DNA from: Paenibacillus sp. DCT19
Lineage (GTDB): Bacteria > Bacillota > Bacilli > Paenibacillales > Paenibacillaceae
NCBI RefSeq assembly: GCF_003268635.1
Contig: NZ_CP029639.1
Coordinates: 1,685,501-1,749,500 of the forward strand
Length of the DNA stretch: 64,000 bases
Direction of reading: 5' to 3'
Numbering within the stretch: position 1 is the stretch's first letter; each line of letters begins with the position of its first letter. The notes under the pieces are model-generated. The model was not told the origin of the DNA. It did not search any database and saw only the letters and a list, made by a program, of their open reading frames with translations. Below are positions 1 through 8,428 of the stretch, one piece after another. Both the position numbers and the translations under genes were made by a program.

Positions 1-198
1 ACTGTGCCAGCAGGGCGCTTTATACGATTTATACACGCAGGGTCAGAAGCTGAGATTGATGATACGTATCAGGCTGTCAATGATTGGCTTGCCGATAACG
101 GGTATGATGAGCCTCGTGTGTTTGATATGGAACACTGGACAGAAGCCATGCTGTCTGGGGACACAGATACTCAGATCCACATTTATGTTCCTATTTAG
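1..198 (+). CDS. GyrI-like/AraC effector-binding domain protein, C-terminal part
   Basis: The reading frame is open from the first base of the window, so only the last 65 codons are visible. The start PAGRFIRFIHAG, the later DDTYQAV..W and the end DTQIHIYVPI match the last strands of GyrI-like small-molecule binding domains, which occur alone or behind an AraC or MerR DNA-binding domain. Whether a DNA-binding domain precedes it cannot be seen. A strong terminator follows 28 bp after the stop. Confidence 0.6.
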   Translation, partial: TVPAGRFIRFIHAGSEAEIDDTYQAVNDWLADNGYDEPRVFDMEHWTEAMLSGDTDTQIHIYVPI

Positions 199-225
199 AG
201 GTTGTGGGAAACTATATGACATGAA

Positions 226-264
226 AACTCCGATACGCCCAAATAGCGTGTCGGAGTTTTTTTG
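226..264 (+). terminator. Rho-independent terminator
   Basis: A 13-bp stem (AACTCCGATACGC with GCGTGTCGGAGTT, one G-T pair) has a 7-base loop and is followed by a run of T. It closes the gene ending at 198. Confidence 0.9.
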
Positions 265-344
265 TTAAGAAGGGCTCGTATGATGAGAACTTGTGTAGAA
301 GAGGGATGCCGTACTTATATTTGACCTAGAATATGGCTGTTAGA

Positions 345-557
345 GGTTGTTCAAAAAGTCCGCTTTTGATTACGAAGGATGCGCGAGCCGCATCTTAGCA
401 TCGAATATGGGATTCAGCCGAAATAAGTGGAGGCTTACGAAGTTTGTTTCCTTCGGAAACAATGTAGTTGCTCACGTAGCTTAATCTACGCTCCGCTACT
501 CCATTTCTAGCTTCATCCCATCTTCTGGGTACTGAAAACCAACCTTTTTTAACACGC
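345..557 (+). repeat. Dispersed repeat family, long copy
   Basis: The element starts GGTTGTTCAAAAAGTCCGC and ends near TTTTTTAACACGC, giving imperfect terminal inverted repeats. Shorter relatives lie at 3591-3647 (opposite orientation) and 22578-22661. CTGTTAGAGGT occurs on both sides (338-348 and 560-570), like a target duplication. Nothing in it looks coding. It fills most of the gene-free 199-711 stretch. Confidence 0.6.
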
Positions 558-581
558 ACTGTTAGAGGTATTTAATGATAC

Positions 582-611
582 AAAAAAAGCTCGTTGTCAT
601 CCAACGGGCTT
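582..611 (-). terminator. Minus-strand terminator-like hairpin
   Basis: Read on the minus strand, AGCCCGTTG-GATGA-CAACGAGCT is followed by seven T. No minus-strand gene is evident upstream, so it could be a relic or end an antisense transcript. Confidence 0.5.
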
Positions 612-641
612 CTCTCAATAATTACCATCACCAAAAAAGGA

Positions 642-670
642 TTGACGGTTAGACTATGGCATTCTATAAT
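642..670 (+). promoter_or_regulatory. Sigma-A promoter of the 712-2408 operon
   Basis: TTGACG (642-647) and a perfect TATAAT (665-670) are separated by 17 bp. Transcription would start near 677, 35 bp before the first gene. Confidence 0.8.
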
Positions 671-711
671 CGGTAGCAAGTAACTTGATATGTAAGGAGT
701 CCTGACATGAT

Positions 712-1131
712 ATGTTAGTAATTGACGAGGTGTATCACCATACAGCATTGCAAATATCATCGTCCGATTTATTGTACCTTATGGAGCAGCTTAAGGTCAA
801 AAAAGAAAATGAAATAGATACTCTCAAACATAAAATTGAACAATTCGAGCAAAAGAAACGTGCGGAAGAAGTGGCATACCAGTCATTATCCCCGGTGCGT
901 AAATGGTTCGCAGGACGTCCAGCTTCGCATCATCAGGCCGTAGAATATATGGTTCAGGTGAAGGAACGTTTTCGTAAAATGGAACAAATTAGAAGGCGCA
1001 TCCGAGATCTGGATCGCATGATAGAACGAATTCAACATCCTGACAGCATTGAGCGAGATGAGATCGAGCTTCCGCCCGATACCATCCGCGAGATTAGGCA
1101 GCTACGTGAAACGGAGGATGTACAAGCATGA
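712..1131 (+). CDS. Coiled-coil hypothetical protein cotranscribed with amt
   Basis: A 139-residue charged protein with no signal peptide or membrane segment. Residues about 20-60 and 80-110 are rich in K, E, Q and R with heptad-like spacing, so coiled coil is likely. I do not recognise the family. The stop overlaps the ammonium transporter start (ATGA), implying translational coupling and perhaps a role in controlling or localising the transporter. A GlnK-type T-loop is not seen. An ATG at 707 opens a three-codon frame (stop at 716-718) that overlaps this start and is better spaced from the AAGGAG at 694. Confidence 0.7.
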   Translation: MLVIDEVYHHTALQISSSDLLYLMEQLKVKKENEIDTLKHKIEQFEQKKRAEEVAYQSLSPVRKWFAGRPASHHQAVEYMVQVKERFRKMEQIRRRIRDLDRMIERIQHPDSIERDEIELPPDTIREIRQLRETEDVQA

Positions 1132-2408
1132 CGCTGGAGAGTTTAAGCACGGGAATTGATACGGTCTGGGTCGTACTGAGCGCGGCCATGATCTTGTTGA
1201 TGGAGGGCGGCTTCGCCCTGTTAGAGGCTGGTTTTGTACGTTACAAAAATAGTGTGAACATTATTATGAAAGTATTTGCTGACATTACGATTGGTACATT
1301 GTTGTTCTATGCGATTGGTTTTGGTTTGATGTACGGTTCAGATGTTGGTGGATTGGCTGGTGTTACCGGCTTCTTCTTAAATGGGGATCTATCTCATATC
1401 GACGTACCGGTCTCATTAGAGACGTTCTGGCTATTCCAGGCCGCATTCACAATCGCTGTCATTTCAATTGTATCTGGTGCTGTAGCTGAACGGATTAACT
1501 TCCGTGCCTACCTGCTCTATATCATCCTGATGACTGCGATTATTTATCCGATTGGTGGCCACTGGGCTTGGGGCGGTGGCTGGCTCAGCCAACTGGGTAT
1601 GCAGGATTTTGCGGGATCTGCAGTTATTCATGCCTTGGGTGGATTCTCTGCCTTGGCCGCTGCAATTATCATTGGCCCACGTAAAGGGAAGTACACACCA
1701 CTTGGTGTGAGTGCAATTGCGCTACCAAGTAACTTGCCGTTAGCCTCGGTAGGAGCTTTTCTGCTGTGGTTTGGTTGGTTTGGTTTCAATGCGGGAAGTA
1801 CACTGAGTGCAACAGATGTAAGGATCGGGCACATTGCTATTGTGACCATGTTATCGGCCGCTTCTGGCGGAGCAGCAACTTTGCTGTATACGTTATTCCG
1901 TTTCAATCGTTCAGACGCGCCTTCGGTCATTAATGGATCGCTTGCCGGGCTCGTCGGCATTACGGCAGGTTGTGCTTTTGTAGGCGATATGGCTGCGATC
2001 TTTATTGGAGCGGTGTCCGGTCTGCTCATGATGGCTGCAACGAACTGGCTTGATCGCCGGCAGATTGATGATCCTGTAGGTGCTTTCCCTGTGCATGCTG
2101 TATCCGGCATGTGGGGCACGATTGCGGTAGGGCTATTTGCAACTGATGGAGGTTTGTTCACCGGTGGAGGCTGGAGACTACTTGGTGTTCAAACACTCGG
2201 CCTGGTTGCTCTCGTTGTCTGGGGGTTTGTCATGACCTGGTTCGGACTGAAACTTATTGGCAAGATTGTACCTGTTCGTTCGACAGAAGAAGAGGAGGAT
2301 CTGGGTCTGGACATCAGTTACCACGGGGTGATGGCAGCTCATCAATCTCATGAATTTCTGGATGGAGAAGAGCACATGCGTGCTTTTCGAGATAATAATA
2401 GAGACTAA
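1128..2408 (+). CDS. amt: Ammonium transporter, Amt/MEP/Rh family
   Basis: A 426-residue membrane protein with about 11 hydrophobic segments. It carries the Amt signatures: the early AMILLMEGGFALLEAG, the HWAWGGGW block, the first pore histidine in IHALGG, and DPVGAFPVHAVSGMWGT with the second histidine. It conducts ammonium/ammonia across the cytoplasmic membrane. The C-terminal tail of about 45 residues is acidic (EEEED). In relatives this tail faces the cytoplasm and meets PII proteins; here the partner gene upstream is a coiled-coil protein rather than glnK. It starts within the stop of the upstream gene. Confidence 0.95.
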   Translation: MTLESLSTGIDTVWVVLSAAMILLMEGGFALLEAGFVRYKNSVNIIMKVFADITIGTLLFYAIGFGLMYGSDVGGLAGVTGFFLNGDLSHIDVPVSLETFWLFQAAFTIAVISIVSGAVAERINFRAYLLYIILMTAIIYPIGGHWAWGGGWLSQLGMQDFAGSAVIHALGGFSALAAAIIIGPRKGKYTPLGVSAIALPSNLPLASVGAFLLWFGWFGFNAGSTLSATDVRIGHIAIVTMLSAASGGAATLLYTLFRFNRSDAPSVINGSLAGLVGITAGCAFVGDMAAIFIGAVSGLLMMAATNWLDRRQIDDPVGAFPVHAVSGMWGTIAVGLFATDGGLFTGGGWRLLGVQTLGLVALVVWGFVMTWFGLKLIGKIVPVRSTEEEEDLGLDISYHGVMAAHQSHEFLDGEEHMRAFRDNNRD

Positions 2409-2432
2409 CGGCTATGCCGCTGGTCTTTTTTT
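2402..2432 (+). terminator. Terminator after amt
   Basis: AGACTAACGGC pairs imperfectly with GCCGCTGGTCT around a TAT loop, followed by seven T. It overlaps the last codons of amt. Confidence 0.8.
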
Positions 2433-2566
2433 ATAACTTCTATGTTTCAGTTCTATTGATTTTTACAATTAGGCAGGGAAAGATGTCGTGGCGGAAGAAT
2501 ATACAGGTGTGAACCTGAATATGTCTCACCATAGATGTATTGTAATGTCTGAAGGGGAGGATCTTG

Positions 2567-3511
2567 ATGATTAAGCCTGAACAATGTGAACGCTTGACAA
2601 ACAAAGCTCGCAAAACACTAGAAGAGTATGGATTGGGTGAAGTTTCCGACATGCTCCTAGCATCTGGCCGCTGGGGCATTCGCCTCGATGTGTCCACGAT
2701 TGATGAGTATCGTAGAACGGGCAATTCGCGAGTTGGTGGGAATCCTGATCTGCCTGAGAAACTGGAATGGCCTGTGACGCAGGAAGGTGTACCGATGACT
2801 TTTTTGGCACAGTTGAACCTTGTGGATCTGTCGCCTTATACACCAAATGATGGGCGTGGAAGTTTGCCGGAGCGAGGGATGCTGTACTTCTTCGTTGGTG
2901 TGGATGAACCCGCTTATAATATTGAACATCGTGTGATATTTGAGCCAGATGCTCGTCACTTGGTAAAACGTGAACCGGAAGGCAGCACAGCTCTAGATGA
3001 AGCTGATTTTGTAGGTCATGCCGTAACTGTACTGCCGAACCTTGAGTTTCCTACATATGCATATGTTGACTCTAATGCGCTGAGTGCAGCGGTTGTTACA
3101 CAACCTGCAGACCAGCAAGAAGGTGAAGCGAATATTGACCTGTATGACCGATATCTGGACTTTGAATCGCATTGGAATCATCCGAGTTCGAAGAACTGGG
3201 GCGGTATGTTCGGTTATCCAGATGGTCAGCATCCGGATGCCGAACATCAAGCGCTGCTCCAGATTGCGACTGGTGAAGAGTATGGTTATGACGAAAAGGC
3301 ATGTGAGGATAAGCTAACCGCACATTACGGTGGTGATCATAGCCGAGCTCTGCAAGAACTTGAGGATACACTGCTACTGTTGAAGATTGATACACATGAC
3401 GAAATTGGTTTCCAGTGGTGGGATTGCGGAGAATTGCAATTTTTCATTCGCAAGTCTGATCTGTTGGCAGGTCGTTTCGATCAAACGTATTGCTCTTTAT
3501 ATTCTAGCTGA
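2567..3511 (+). CDS. DUF1963 (YwqG-like) family protein
   Basis: A soluble protein of 314 residues of the YwqG/DUF1963 family. Typical blocks are SRVGGNPDLPEKLEWP near residue 55, MTFLAQLNL, GMLYFFVG, the NWGGMFGYPDGQ block and the ending IGFQWWDCGELQFFI. The family resembles a cytosolic beta-rich fold and has no firmly assigned reaction. Start chosen at ATG 2567, six bases after GGGGAGG; a TTG directly before it is too close. Confidence 0.85.
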   Translation: MIKPEQCERLTNKARKTLEEYGLGEVSDMLLASGRWGIRLDVSTIDEYRRTGNSRVGGNPDLPEKLEWPVTQEGVPMTFLAQLNLVDLSPYTPNDGRGSLPERGMLYFFVGVDEPAYNIEHRVIFEPDARHLVKREPEGSTALDEADFVGHAVTVLPNLEFPTYAYVDSNALSAAVVTQPADQQEGEANIDLYDRYLDFESHWNHPSSKNWGGMFGYPDGQHPDAEHQALLQIATGEEYGYDEKACEDKLTAHYGGDHSRALQELEDTLLLLKIDTHDEIGFQWWDCGELQFFIRKSDLLAGRFDQTYCSLYSS

Positions 3512-3590
3512 GGCAGAATCGTATTTATTCTTAATTAATAAGCGTGCAATTCAAATAGGAAATTCTCTGAAAGAAACGAAATATAATTGT

Positions 3591-3647
3591 GTGTTCAAAA
3601 GGTCGGTATTTTCAATACTGAATTAAAAGCGGACTTTTTAAACAACC
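3591..3647 (-). repeat. Dispersed repeat family, short inverted copy
   Basis: Read on the minus strand it starts GGTTGTTTAAAAAGTCCGC and ends near CTTTTGAACAC, the two ends of the 345-557 element with most of the middle missing. The rest of 3512-3765 shows only a weak hairpin and T run near 3667-3707. Confidence 0.5.
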
Positions 3648-3765
3648 TTTATAAGCAACAAAATGTCCCGAAACCCGTCTATTAGAGGGTAGAGGGGCTT
3701 TTTTTTATTTGTGATTGTTAGATTTCCTCTAACAGTGGTTTATATATGAAGGAGGAATATGTTGG

Positions 3766-3794
3766 TTGTAAACCGATCATATGTTCTGTATAAT
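3766..3794 (+). promoter_or_regulatory. Sigma-A-like promoter for the DinB gene
   Basis: TTGTAA (3766-3771) and TATAAT (3789-3794) are 17 bp apart. A 20-codon frame with a strong AAGGAGG site starts at 3759 and ends over the TTG start at 3818; it would be transcribed in full only from a promoter further upstream. Confidence 0.55.
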
Positions 3795-3817
3795 GGAACG
3801 AAAAGGAAGTGTAGCTG

Positions 3818-4276
3818 TTGATTCAATCTGCATTTAAACATATCGACGTGGCAGTGACTTCACTTATTGATATATGTGACCAGCTGTCTGAGCAAGATTT
3901 AAAGTTAACTCCCATTGAAGGCAAGAGACCTGTTGGAGAGTTGCTATCCCATCTATCGGTCATTTGCCGAGCGGATGTATACATATCAGAAGGCGCGTCC
4001 GAAGAGGATATGGCTGCCTTTTACGAACAGAACAATCCACTTACTTTATGTCAGATCAAGCAAGCTCTCGTGGACAATCAGATGTACCTGTATCAGCGGT
4101 ATAGGCAGTTTAATACAGAGGAACTGTTGCAAGTGACTGATTCGTATTGGGGTGCTTCGTATAGCCGGCTGGAATGGTTGCTAGAAATTATGGGGCATGT
4201 ATACCATCACAGGGGGCAGTTGTATACGATGCTCAACATGACGGGAAAAGACCTCAAGGTGAAGTTATTTGAATAG
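3818..4276 (+). CDS. DinB/YfiT-type protein
   Basis: A 152-residue four-helix DinB-fold protein. The metal-binding histidines are visible as LLSHLSVICRADVY near residue 45 and as GHVYHHRGQL near residue 130. Members of the fold include thiol-dependent transferases, but the substrate is unknown. The start is TTG 3818, 11 bases after an AAAGGAAG site. A second DinB-fold gene lies at 60366. Confidence 0.8.
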   Translation: MIQSAFKHIDVAVTSLIDICDQLSEQDLKLTPIEGKRPVGELLSHLSVICRADVYISEGASEEDMAAFYEQNNPLTLCQIKQALVDNQMYLYQRYRQFNTEELLQVTDSYWGASYSRLEWLLEIMGHVYHHRGQLYTMLNMTGKDLKVKLFE

Positions 4277-4483
4277 ATTAAAGGTTAGTGCGATCCAATG
4301 CATGACAAATGAAGGATACATTTTGTGAATCATCGAATACATAGAAGGTAAGGTCGAATACGGAAGATAAGCTTCTTCAAGGGAAACGTAGACACTCACC
4401 GGCGAGGTATCTCTCAGGCACACATGAAGTTTATTTGGTGTGCGGGAAGAAATGCAAATCGTTAACCAACGGAGGGTTGCAAG

Positions 4484-5423
4484 ATGGATAAGCAGGATAC
4501 ATATGATATTTTGCAAGAGATGATGGCGAAGATTCCTGAACTACAGGGGGCTTCGATGATTGAACCAATCCACAAAGGCTATTCGACTGATTCGAAATTT
4601 AAAGTCCAACGGTCTGGAGGAGAAAGCTGCTTGTTGCGGACTTATGGATGGTCTCAGCATCCTGCGAAGCAGACAGAGTACCGGATCATTGCTGAATTAC
4701 ACCGGAGGGAGTTCGTTGCCCACAAGCGATTGGTATAGGTCAACTGAACGAGCAACAAGGGTATATGCTTCTGAGCTACATCGAGGGGAAGATGCGGAAG
4801 AGGTTCTGCCTCGAATGGATGAACAGAAGCAGTGGAGCATTGGGATTGAAGCAGGAGAACAACTGCAACGTATGCATGAATTGCAGATCGAAGAGCCTGC
4901 AGAATCCTGGTATGCACGTAAGAGTAAGAAGCATCAGCGCTACGTAGATAAATATCATCATTGCCCTGTTCGTATGCAGCATGATCAGGCTATATTTGCA
5001 TTTATTGAAGAGAATATGAAGTACATGAAGAACCGTCCTGATCGATTTCAGCATGATGACTTTCATCCAGGGAATCTGATCGTGAAGGACGAAAGGTTCG
5101 CGGGAGTTATTGATTTTAATCGTTATGATCAGGGTGATCCAGTTCATGAGTTTCTTAAGCTGGGTCTATTTGCTTCGGAGACAAGTACGCCATATTCGAT
5201 TGGACAGATTCAGGGGTACTTCAACGGGGGAGATCCGGATGAACTCTTCTGGCGAATGTATTCTCTGTATATGGCAATGGCACTTATATCTTCTGTGGTC
5301 TGGATTCAACAAGTGAAGCCAGAAGAAACGGAGGATATGATGGCTAAGGTTGAGCGAGTTCGGGAGGACCATGATGATTTTCGCAGATTGATTCCTAGAT
5401 GGTATAATGTGAAGAATTACTGA
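4484..5423 (+). pseudogene. APH-family phosphotransferase gene with two frameshifts
   Basis: The protein runs through three frames: MDKQDTYDILQEM to EFVAHK (4484 to about 4726), IGIGQLNEQQGYMLLSYIEG (to about 4788), then EDAEEVLPRMDE to the stop at 5423. Joined, they give about 315 residues of an aminoglycoside-phosphotransferase-like kinase, with the catalytic loop QHDDFHPGNLIV and the metal-binding GVIDFNRYDQGDP. Adding one G near 4726 and one in the G run at 4785-4788 restores the frame. It may be a pseudogene or a sequence error. A good GGAGGG ribosome site precedes ATG 4484. Confidence 0.85.
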
Positions 5424-5452
5424 TTCGGGACAGAATGGAAAGGAACAATGCC

Positions 5453-6154
5453 GTGGCACATCCAGCAACTATTCTGCTTGTGGATGATGAGCAGGAGATT
5501 ATTAAACTCATGGAGATTTATTTTGGCAATGAAGGTTATCGCGTGCTTACAGCACATGATGGTATTGAAGCCCTTGCACAATTGAAGAATGAGCGGGTTG
5601 ACCTCATTATCCTCGATGTCATGATGCCGAATATGGACGGCATTGAAGCGTGCATGAAGATCAGGGAAGAACAGAAGATGCCAATCATTATGCTGTCTGC
5701 CAAAAGCATGGATATGGACAAAATAACAGGGCTTAGCATCGGAGCTGACGATTATGTGACCAAGCCGTTTAACCCACTTGAACTTGTCGCTAGGGCGAAA
5801 TCTCAGCTTCGTAGGTACCATACGTTTAATGAAGGTCGGGAGAAAACGGAGCATGAGCTAGTCATTGATGATCTTGTCATTAATACAGATACACATGAAG
5901 TGTGGGTGGATGAGCAGTCGGTTCGGCTAACTCCCCGCGAATTCGCGATTCTGGAGCTGTTGGCTCGTCATCAGGGTTCCGTGCTGAGTATGGAGCAGAT
6001 CTACCAACAGGTCTGGAAGGAAGAGTTCATGGAGTCGAACAACACCGTTATGGTGCATATACGCAAGATTCGTGAGAAGATCGAGATGGACAGCAAACAT
6101 CCGAAGTTCATACAGACCGTGTGGGGTGTAGGCTACAAGATGGTTAAGCCGTAA
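5453..6154 (+). CDS. Response regulator, OmpR/VanR-like
   Basis: A receiver domain (ILLVDDE, phospho-acceptor Asp in LIILDVMMPN, switch lysine in DDYVTKPF) is followed by an OmpR-type winged helix (LTPREFAILELLARHQG, NTVMVHIRKIREKIE, WGVGYKM). It should regulate transcription on signal from the sensor kinase 60 bp downstream. The start was set at GTG 5453, six bases after AAAGGAAC. ATG 5435 in the same frame has no ribosome site. The VanRS-like pair sits before a penicillin-binding protein, suggesting a cell-wall stress response. Confidence 0.92.
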   Translation: MAHPATILLVDDEQEIIKLMEIYFGNEGYRVLTAHDGIEALAQLKNERVDLIILDVMMPNMDGIEACMKIREEQKMPIIMLSAKSMDMDKITGLSIGADDYVTKPFNPLELVARAKSQLRRYHTFNEGREKTEHELVIDDLVINTDTHEVWVDEQSVRLTPREFAILELLARHQGSVLSMEQIYQQVWKEEFMESNNTVMVHIRKIREKIEMDSKHPKFIQTVWGVGYKMVKP

Positions 6155-6214
6155 TGAGCAATTGCATGAGCAGTATTAAACCACTGCCAAAGACCTGAAC
6201 AGGGAGTACCTGAG

Positions 6215-7365
6215 ATGAATTCAACATTGATTAATACAGTTCGTTGGAAATTTATCTATGCATTTCTGCTGAGCGGCATACTGACAGCGGCTATTTTGTA
6301 TGGGGGCAGCAAGGTTGTTCAATCGATCCTGGCAGCACAGACCTATCCCAATTATTCAATTCCTGCACGGGCAGTGCGATGGCTAATCAACAACATTGGA
6401 TCTATACCTTTGATGATGGTGATTGGCATTTTGGGGTTTGTACTGTTCTTTTTCTTGTTCACACGCAGGACGATCATGGTTTTGAATGAAATCACAGCGG
6501 GAATACAAGAGGTTGCCAAGGGGAGCTATCGCATCGAATTGAAGTGAAGTCATCTGACGAATTCGGCGTAGTTGCGGCCAGCATCAATCAGATGGCAGAG
6601 CAATTGCAAATATCGCTGGAAGAGGAACGGAATGCAGTTGCCGCCAAAAATGATCTGATTACAGGTGTATCTCATGATCTAAGAACGCCATTAACTTCGA
6701 TTCTTGGGTTTCTGGAATACATCGAGAAGGATCGTTACCAGGATGAGATTGAAATGCGTTATTACGTTAGTATTGCTTATGAGAAGTCCCTGACGTTAAG
6801 GAAGCTCATTGATGATTTATTTGAATATACCCGGGTAAGTGGTGGGAATCTGCCTTTATCTATGACCACACTGAATCTAAACTCGTTTCTGATGCAGCTT
6901 GCCGAGGAATTCACACCTATGTTAGAAGAGGCAGGCATGACGTATACGTTTGTCGGTGGACAGGAACCATTATGGATTGAGGCTGCACCGGGAGAATTAG
7001 TGCGTGCATATGAGAACCTATTTAGTAATGCCGTTCGTTATGGCTCCAAAGGAAAGGTTATGGAGATTGGACTTGGTCTCGAAGGACAAGAAGCTGTCGT
7101 GCGAATTAGCAATTACGGTGACCCGATCCCAGCACAGGATTTGCCTTATTTATTTGACCGATTCTATCGGGTGGACAAGTCTCGCTCCCGCGAAACAGGA
7201 GGTACTGGTCTTGGGCTGGCCATTGCCAAATCCATGATAGAGCTACATCACGGCACGATCGCGGCATATAGCGATAACGGTAGAACCGATTTTGTGACTC
7301 GCTTTCCAATAGCCTCGCCACTTGCAAGTGCTCAGTCAGCAGACATTCATGCTCCCCGTTCTTAG
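6215..7365 (+). pseudogene. VanS-like sensor histidine kinase, one frameshift in HAMP
   Basis: Residues 1-110 contain two membrane segments and the start of a HAMP domain, ending ...GSYRIELK at a premature TGA (6545). The rest resumes in another frame at 6544 as KSSDEFGVVAASINQMAEQL. It then shows the H box SHDLRTPLTSILGF, the N box ENLFSNAVRYG, DLPYLFDRFYR and the G box GGTGLGLAIAKSM. One extra G after 6540 (ATTGGAAGTG) gives a continuous kinase of about 383 residues. It pairs with the response regulator upstream. The break is likely a sequence error, otherwise two separate polypeptides. Confidence 0.88.
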
Positions 7366-7408
7366 ATGAACTGTACAATTTTAGCTATGTTAAATGTGCT
7401 TGTAGCTT

Positions 7409-7603
7409 CTATATAAATTGAACTAAACATATACACGAGAACGGAGAGGACAGAAATAACATGGAGAAGCGGAGCGTTCGCCTTTATCCCTGGATTTTAC
7501 CTTTGGAAAAGGAAATCAAAAAAATCTGGGGATAACAGCGATCGGAAGGTTATTCTGTCATCGAAGTGGCAAGTGTAACCATTCTTTAATTCAATTTATA
7601 TAG
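7409..7603. repeat. MITE-like element with perfect 14-bp terminal inverted repeats
   Basis: CTATATAAATTGAA at 7409-7422 is the exact reverse complement of TTCAATTTATATAG at 7590-7603. The 195-bp interior has no convincing gene. It occupies most of the gene-free stretch 7366-7684 between the kinase and its paralogue. Confidence 0.6.
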
Positions 7604-7684
7604 CACAATCGTATGAGGGTGATTAGTTTAACGCATGTTAAGGAAATGATAAGAAGTTAATTACATTTTTATTAAGAAGTACAC

Positions 7685-7736
7685 GGTATCCTAAACTCAA
7701 TGATCGAAGTTAGATATCTACATTGAGGAGGATACC
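7685..7736 (+). promoter_or_regulatory. Hairpin that buries the ribosome binding site of 7740
   Basis: GGTATCCT (7685-7692) pairs with AGGATACC (7729-7736), and CTCAATG (7696-7702) pairs with CATTGAG (7721-7727). The Shine-Dalgarno GAGGAGG lies inside the stem, four bases before the ATG. Folding of the leader RNA should block translation unless it is opened. Confidence 0.65.
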
Positions 7737-7739
7737 GAT

Positions 7740-8426
7740 ATGAATTCATTACTACGTACGGTTAGATCGCGATACATATACATCTGTGGAGCAAGTGCGC
7801 TGCTTAGCGCGGTGCTCCTTTTTGTCGTTTATCAAATGTTACGATTCGTGCTTAATCACCTATCTGCCGGGGGCACGTCATGGTTACCTCAGCTCATTCG
7901 CTGGGGAATTCATCATATTGGGACTCGTCCCATCGTGATCGTCGTCGGAGCAGCTTTATTCTTAACATTCTTCTGGATTCGATCACAGAAAATGTCGGAT
8001 GACCTTCAGCGTATTTCCCAAATGACCCATGCTTTAGCGAATGGGGAGACGGGGGCACGCGTTGAGGTTCTGAGTGGTGGAGAACTGCGCCAGATTGCTG
8101 CTCAGCTGAACGAGATTGCCTTTCAGAGGGAACAGGAGCGAATGAATGGATCAGGGCGTGAAAGCGAGGATGACTGGAATCAGAAACAGATAACCAGCAA
8201 TGAGCATATCGCAAACGTCCAAACTAACGCCGTAGTAGAGGTAGACTTACCTGTGAAACTTACCATCTATAGCATTCTCGCTTCTCTTGAAACCATTATC
8301 GAAGGACGGTACCGGGATGAAGCTGAGCTCCAACATTGGGTTCGATTGACGTATCAGAAAACATTAAACCTTCAACAAGCCCTCGATATTGCAGCGTTGC
8401 AACAGCGGGTGAGCAAGGGGGATTAA
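7740..8426 (+). CDS. Membrane sensor paralogue lacking a kinase domain
   Basis: The first 110 residues parallel the sensor kinase at 6215: same start MNS..TVR, two membrane segments, RWGIHHIGTRP versus RWLINNIGSIP, then a HAMP-like stretch. The rest (to 228 residues) retains a short segment like the helix after the H box (IEGRYRDEAELQHWVRLTYQKTLNL versus its kinase counterpart) but has no phospho-histidine and no ATPase domain. It may modulate the VanS-like kinase by heterodimer formation, or feed information to the adjacent penicillin-binding protein. That role is inference. Confidence 0.75.
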   Translation: MNSLLRTVRSRYIYICGASALLSAVLLFVVYQMLRFVLNHLSAGGTSWLPQLIRWGIHHIGTRPIVIVVGAALFLTFFWIRSQKMSDDLQRISQMTHALANGETGARVEVLSGGELRQIAAQLNEIAFQREQERMNGSGRESEDDWNQKQITSNEHIANVQTNAVVEVDLPVKLTIYSILASLETIIEGRYRDEAELQHWVRLTYQKTLNLQQALDIAALQQRVSKGD

Positions 8427-8428
8427 CA

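Noticed and set aside
1628..2161. Minus-strand 177-codon frame within amt
   Set aside because: Shadow of the amt coding frame; no ribosome site or family similarity.
3667..3707. Strong terminator after the YwqG-like gene
   Set aside because: There is an eight-T run but the preceding stem is only four base pairs with a ten-base loop.
4390..4435. Glycine-riboswitch-like bases CTCTCAGGCA upstream of the APH-like gene
   Set aside because: The core pairing and second conserved segment could not be found; the match is too short.
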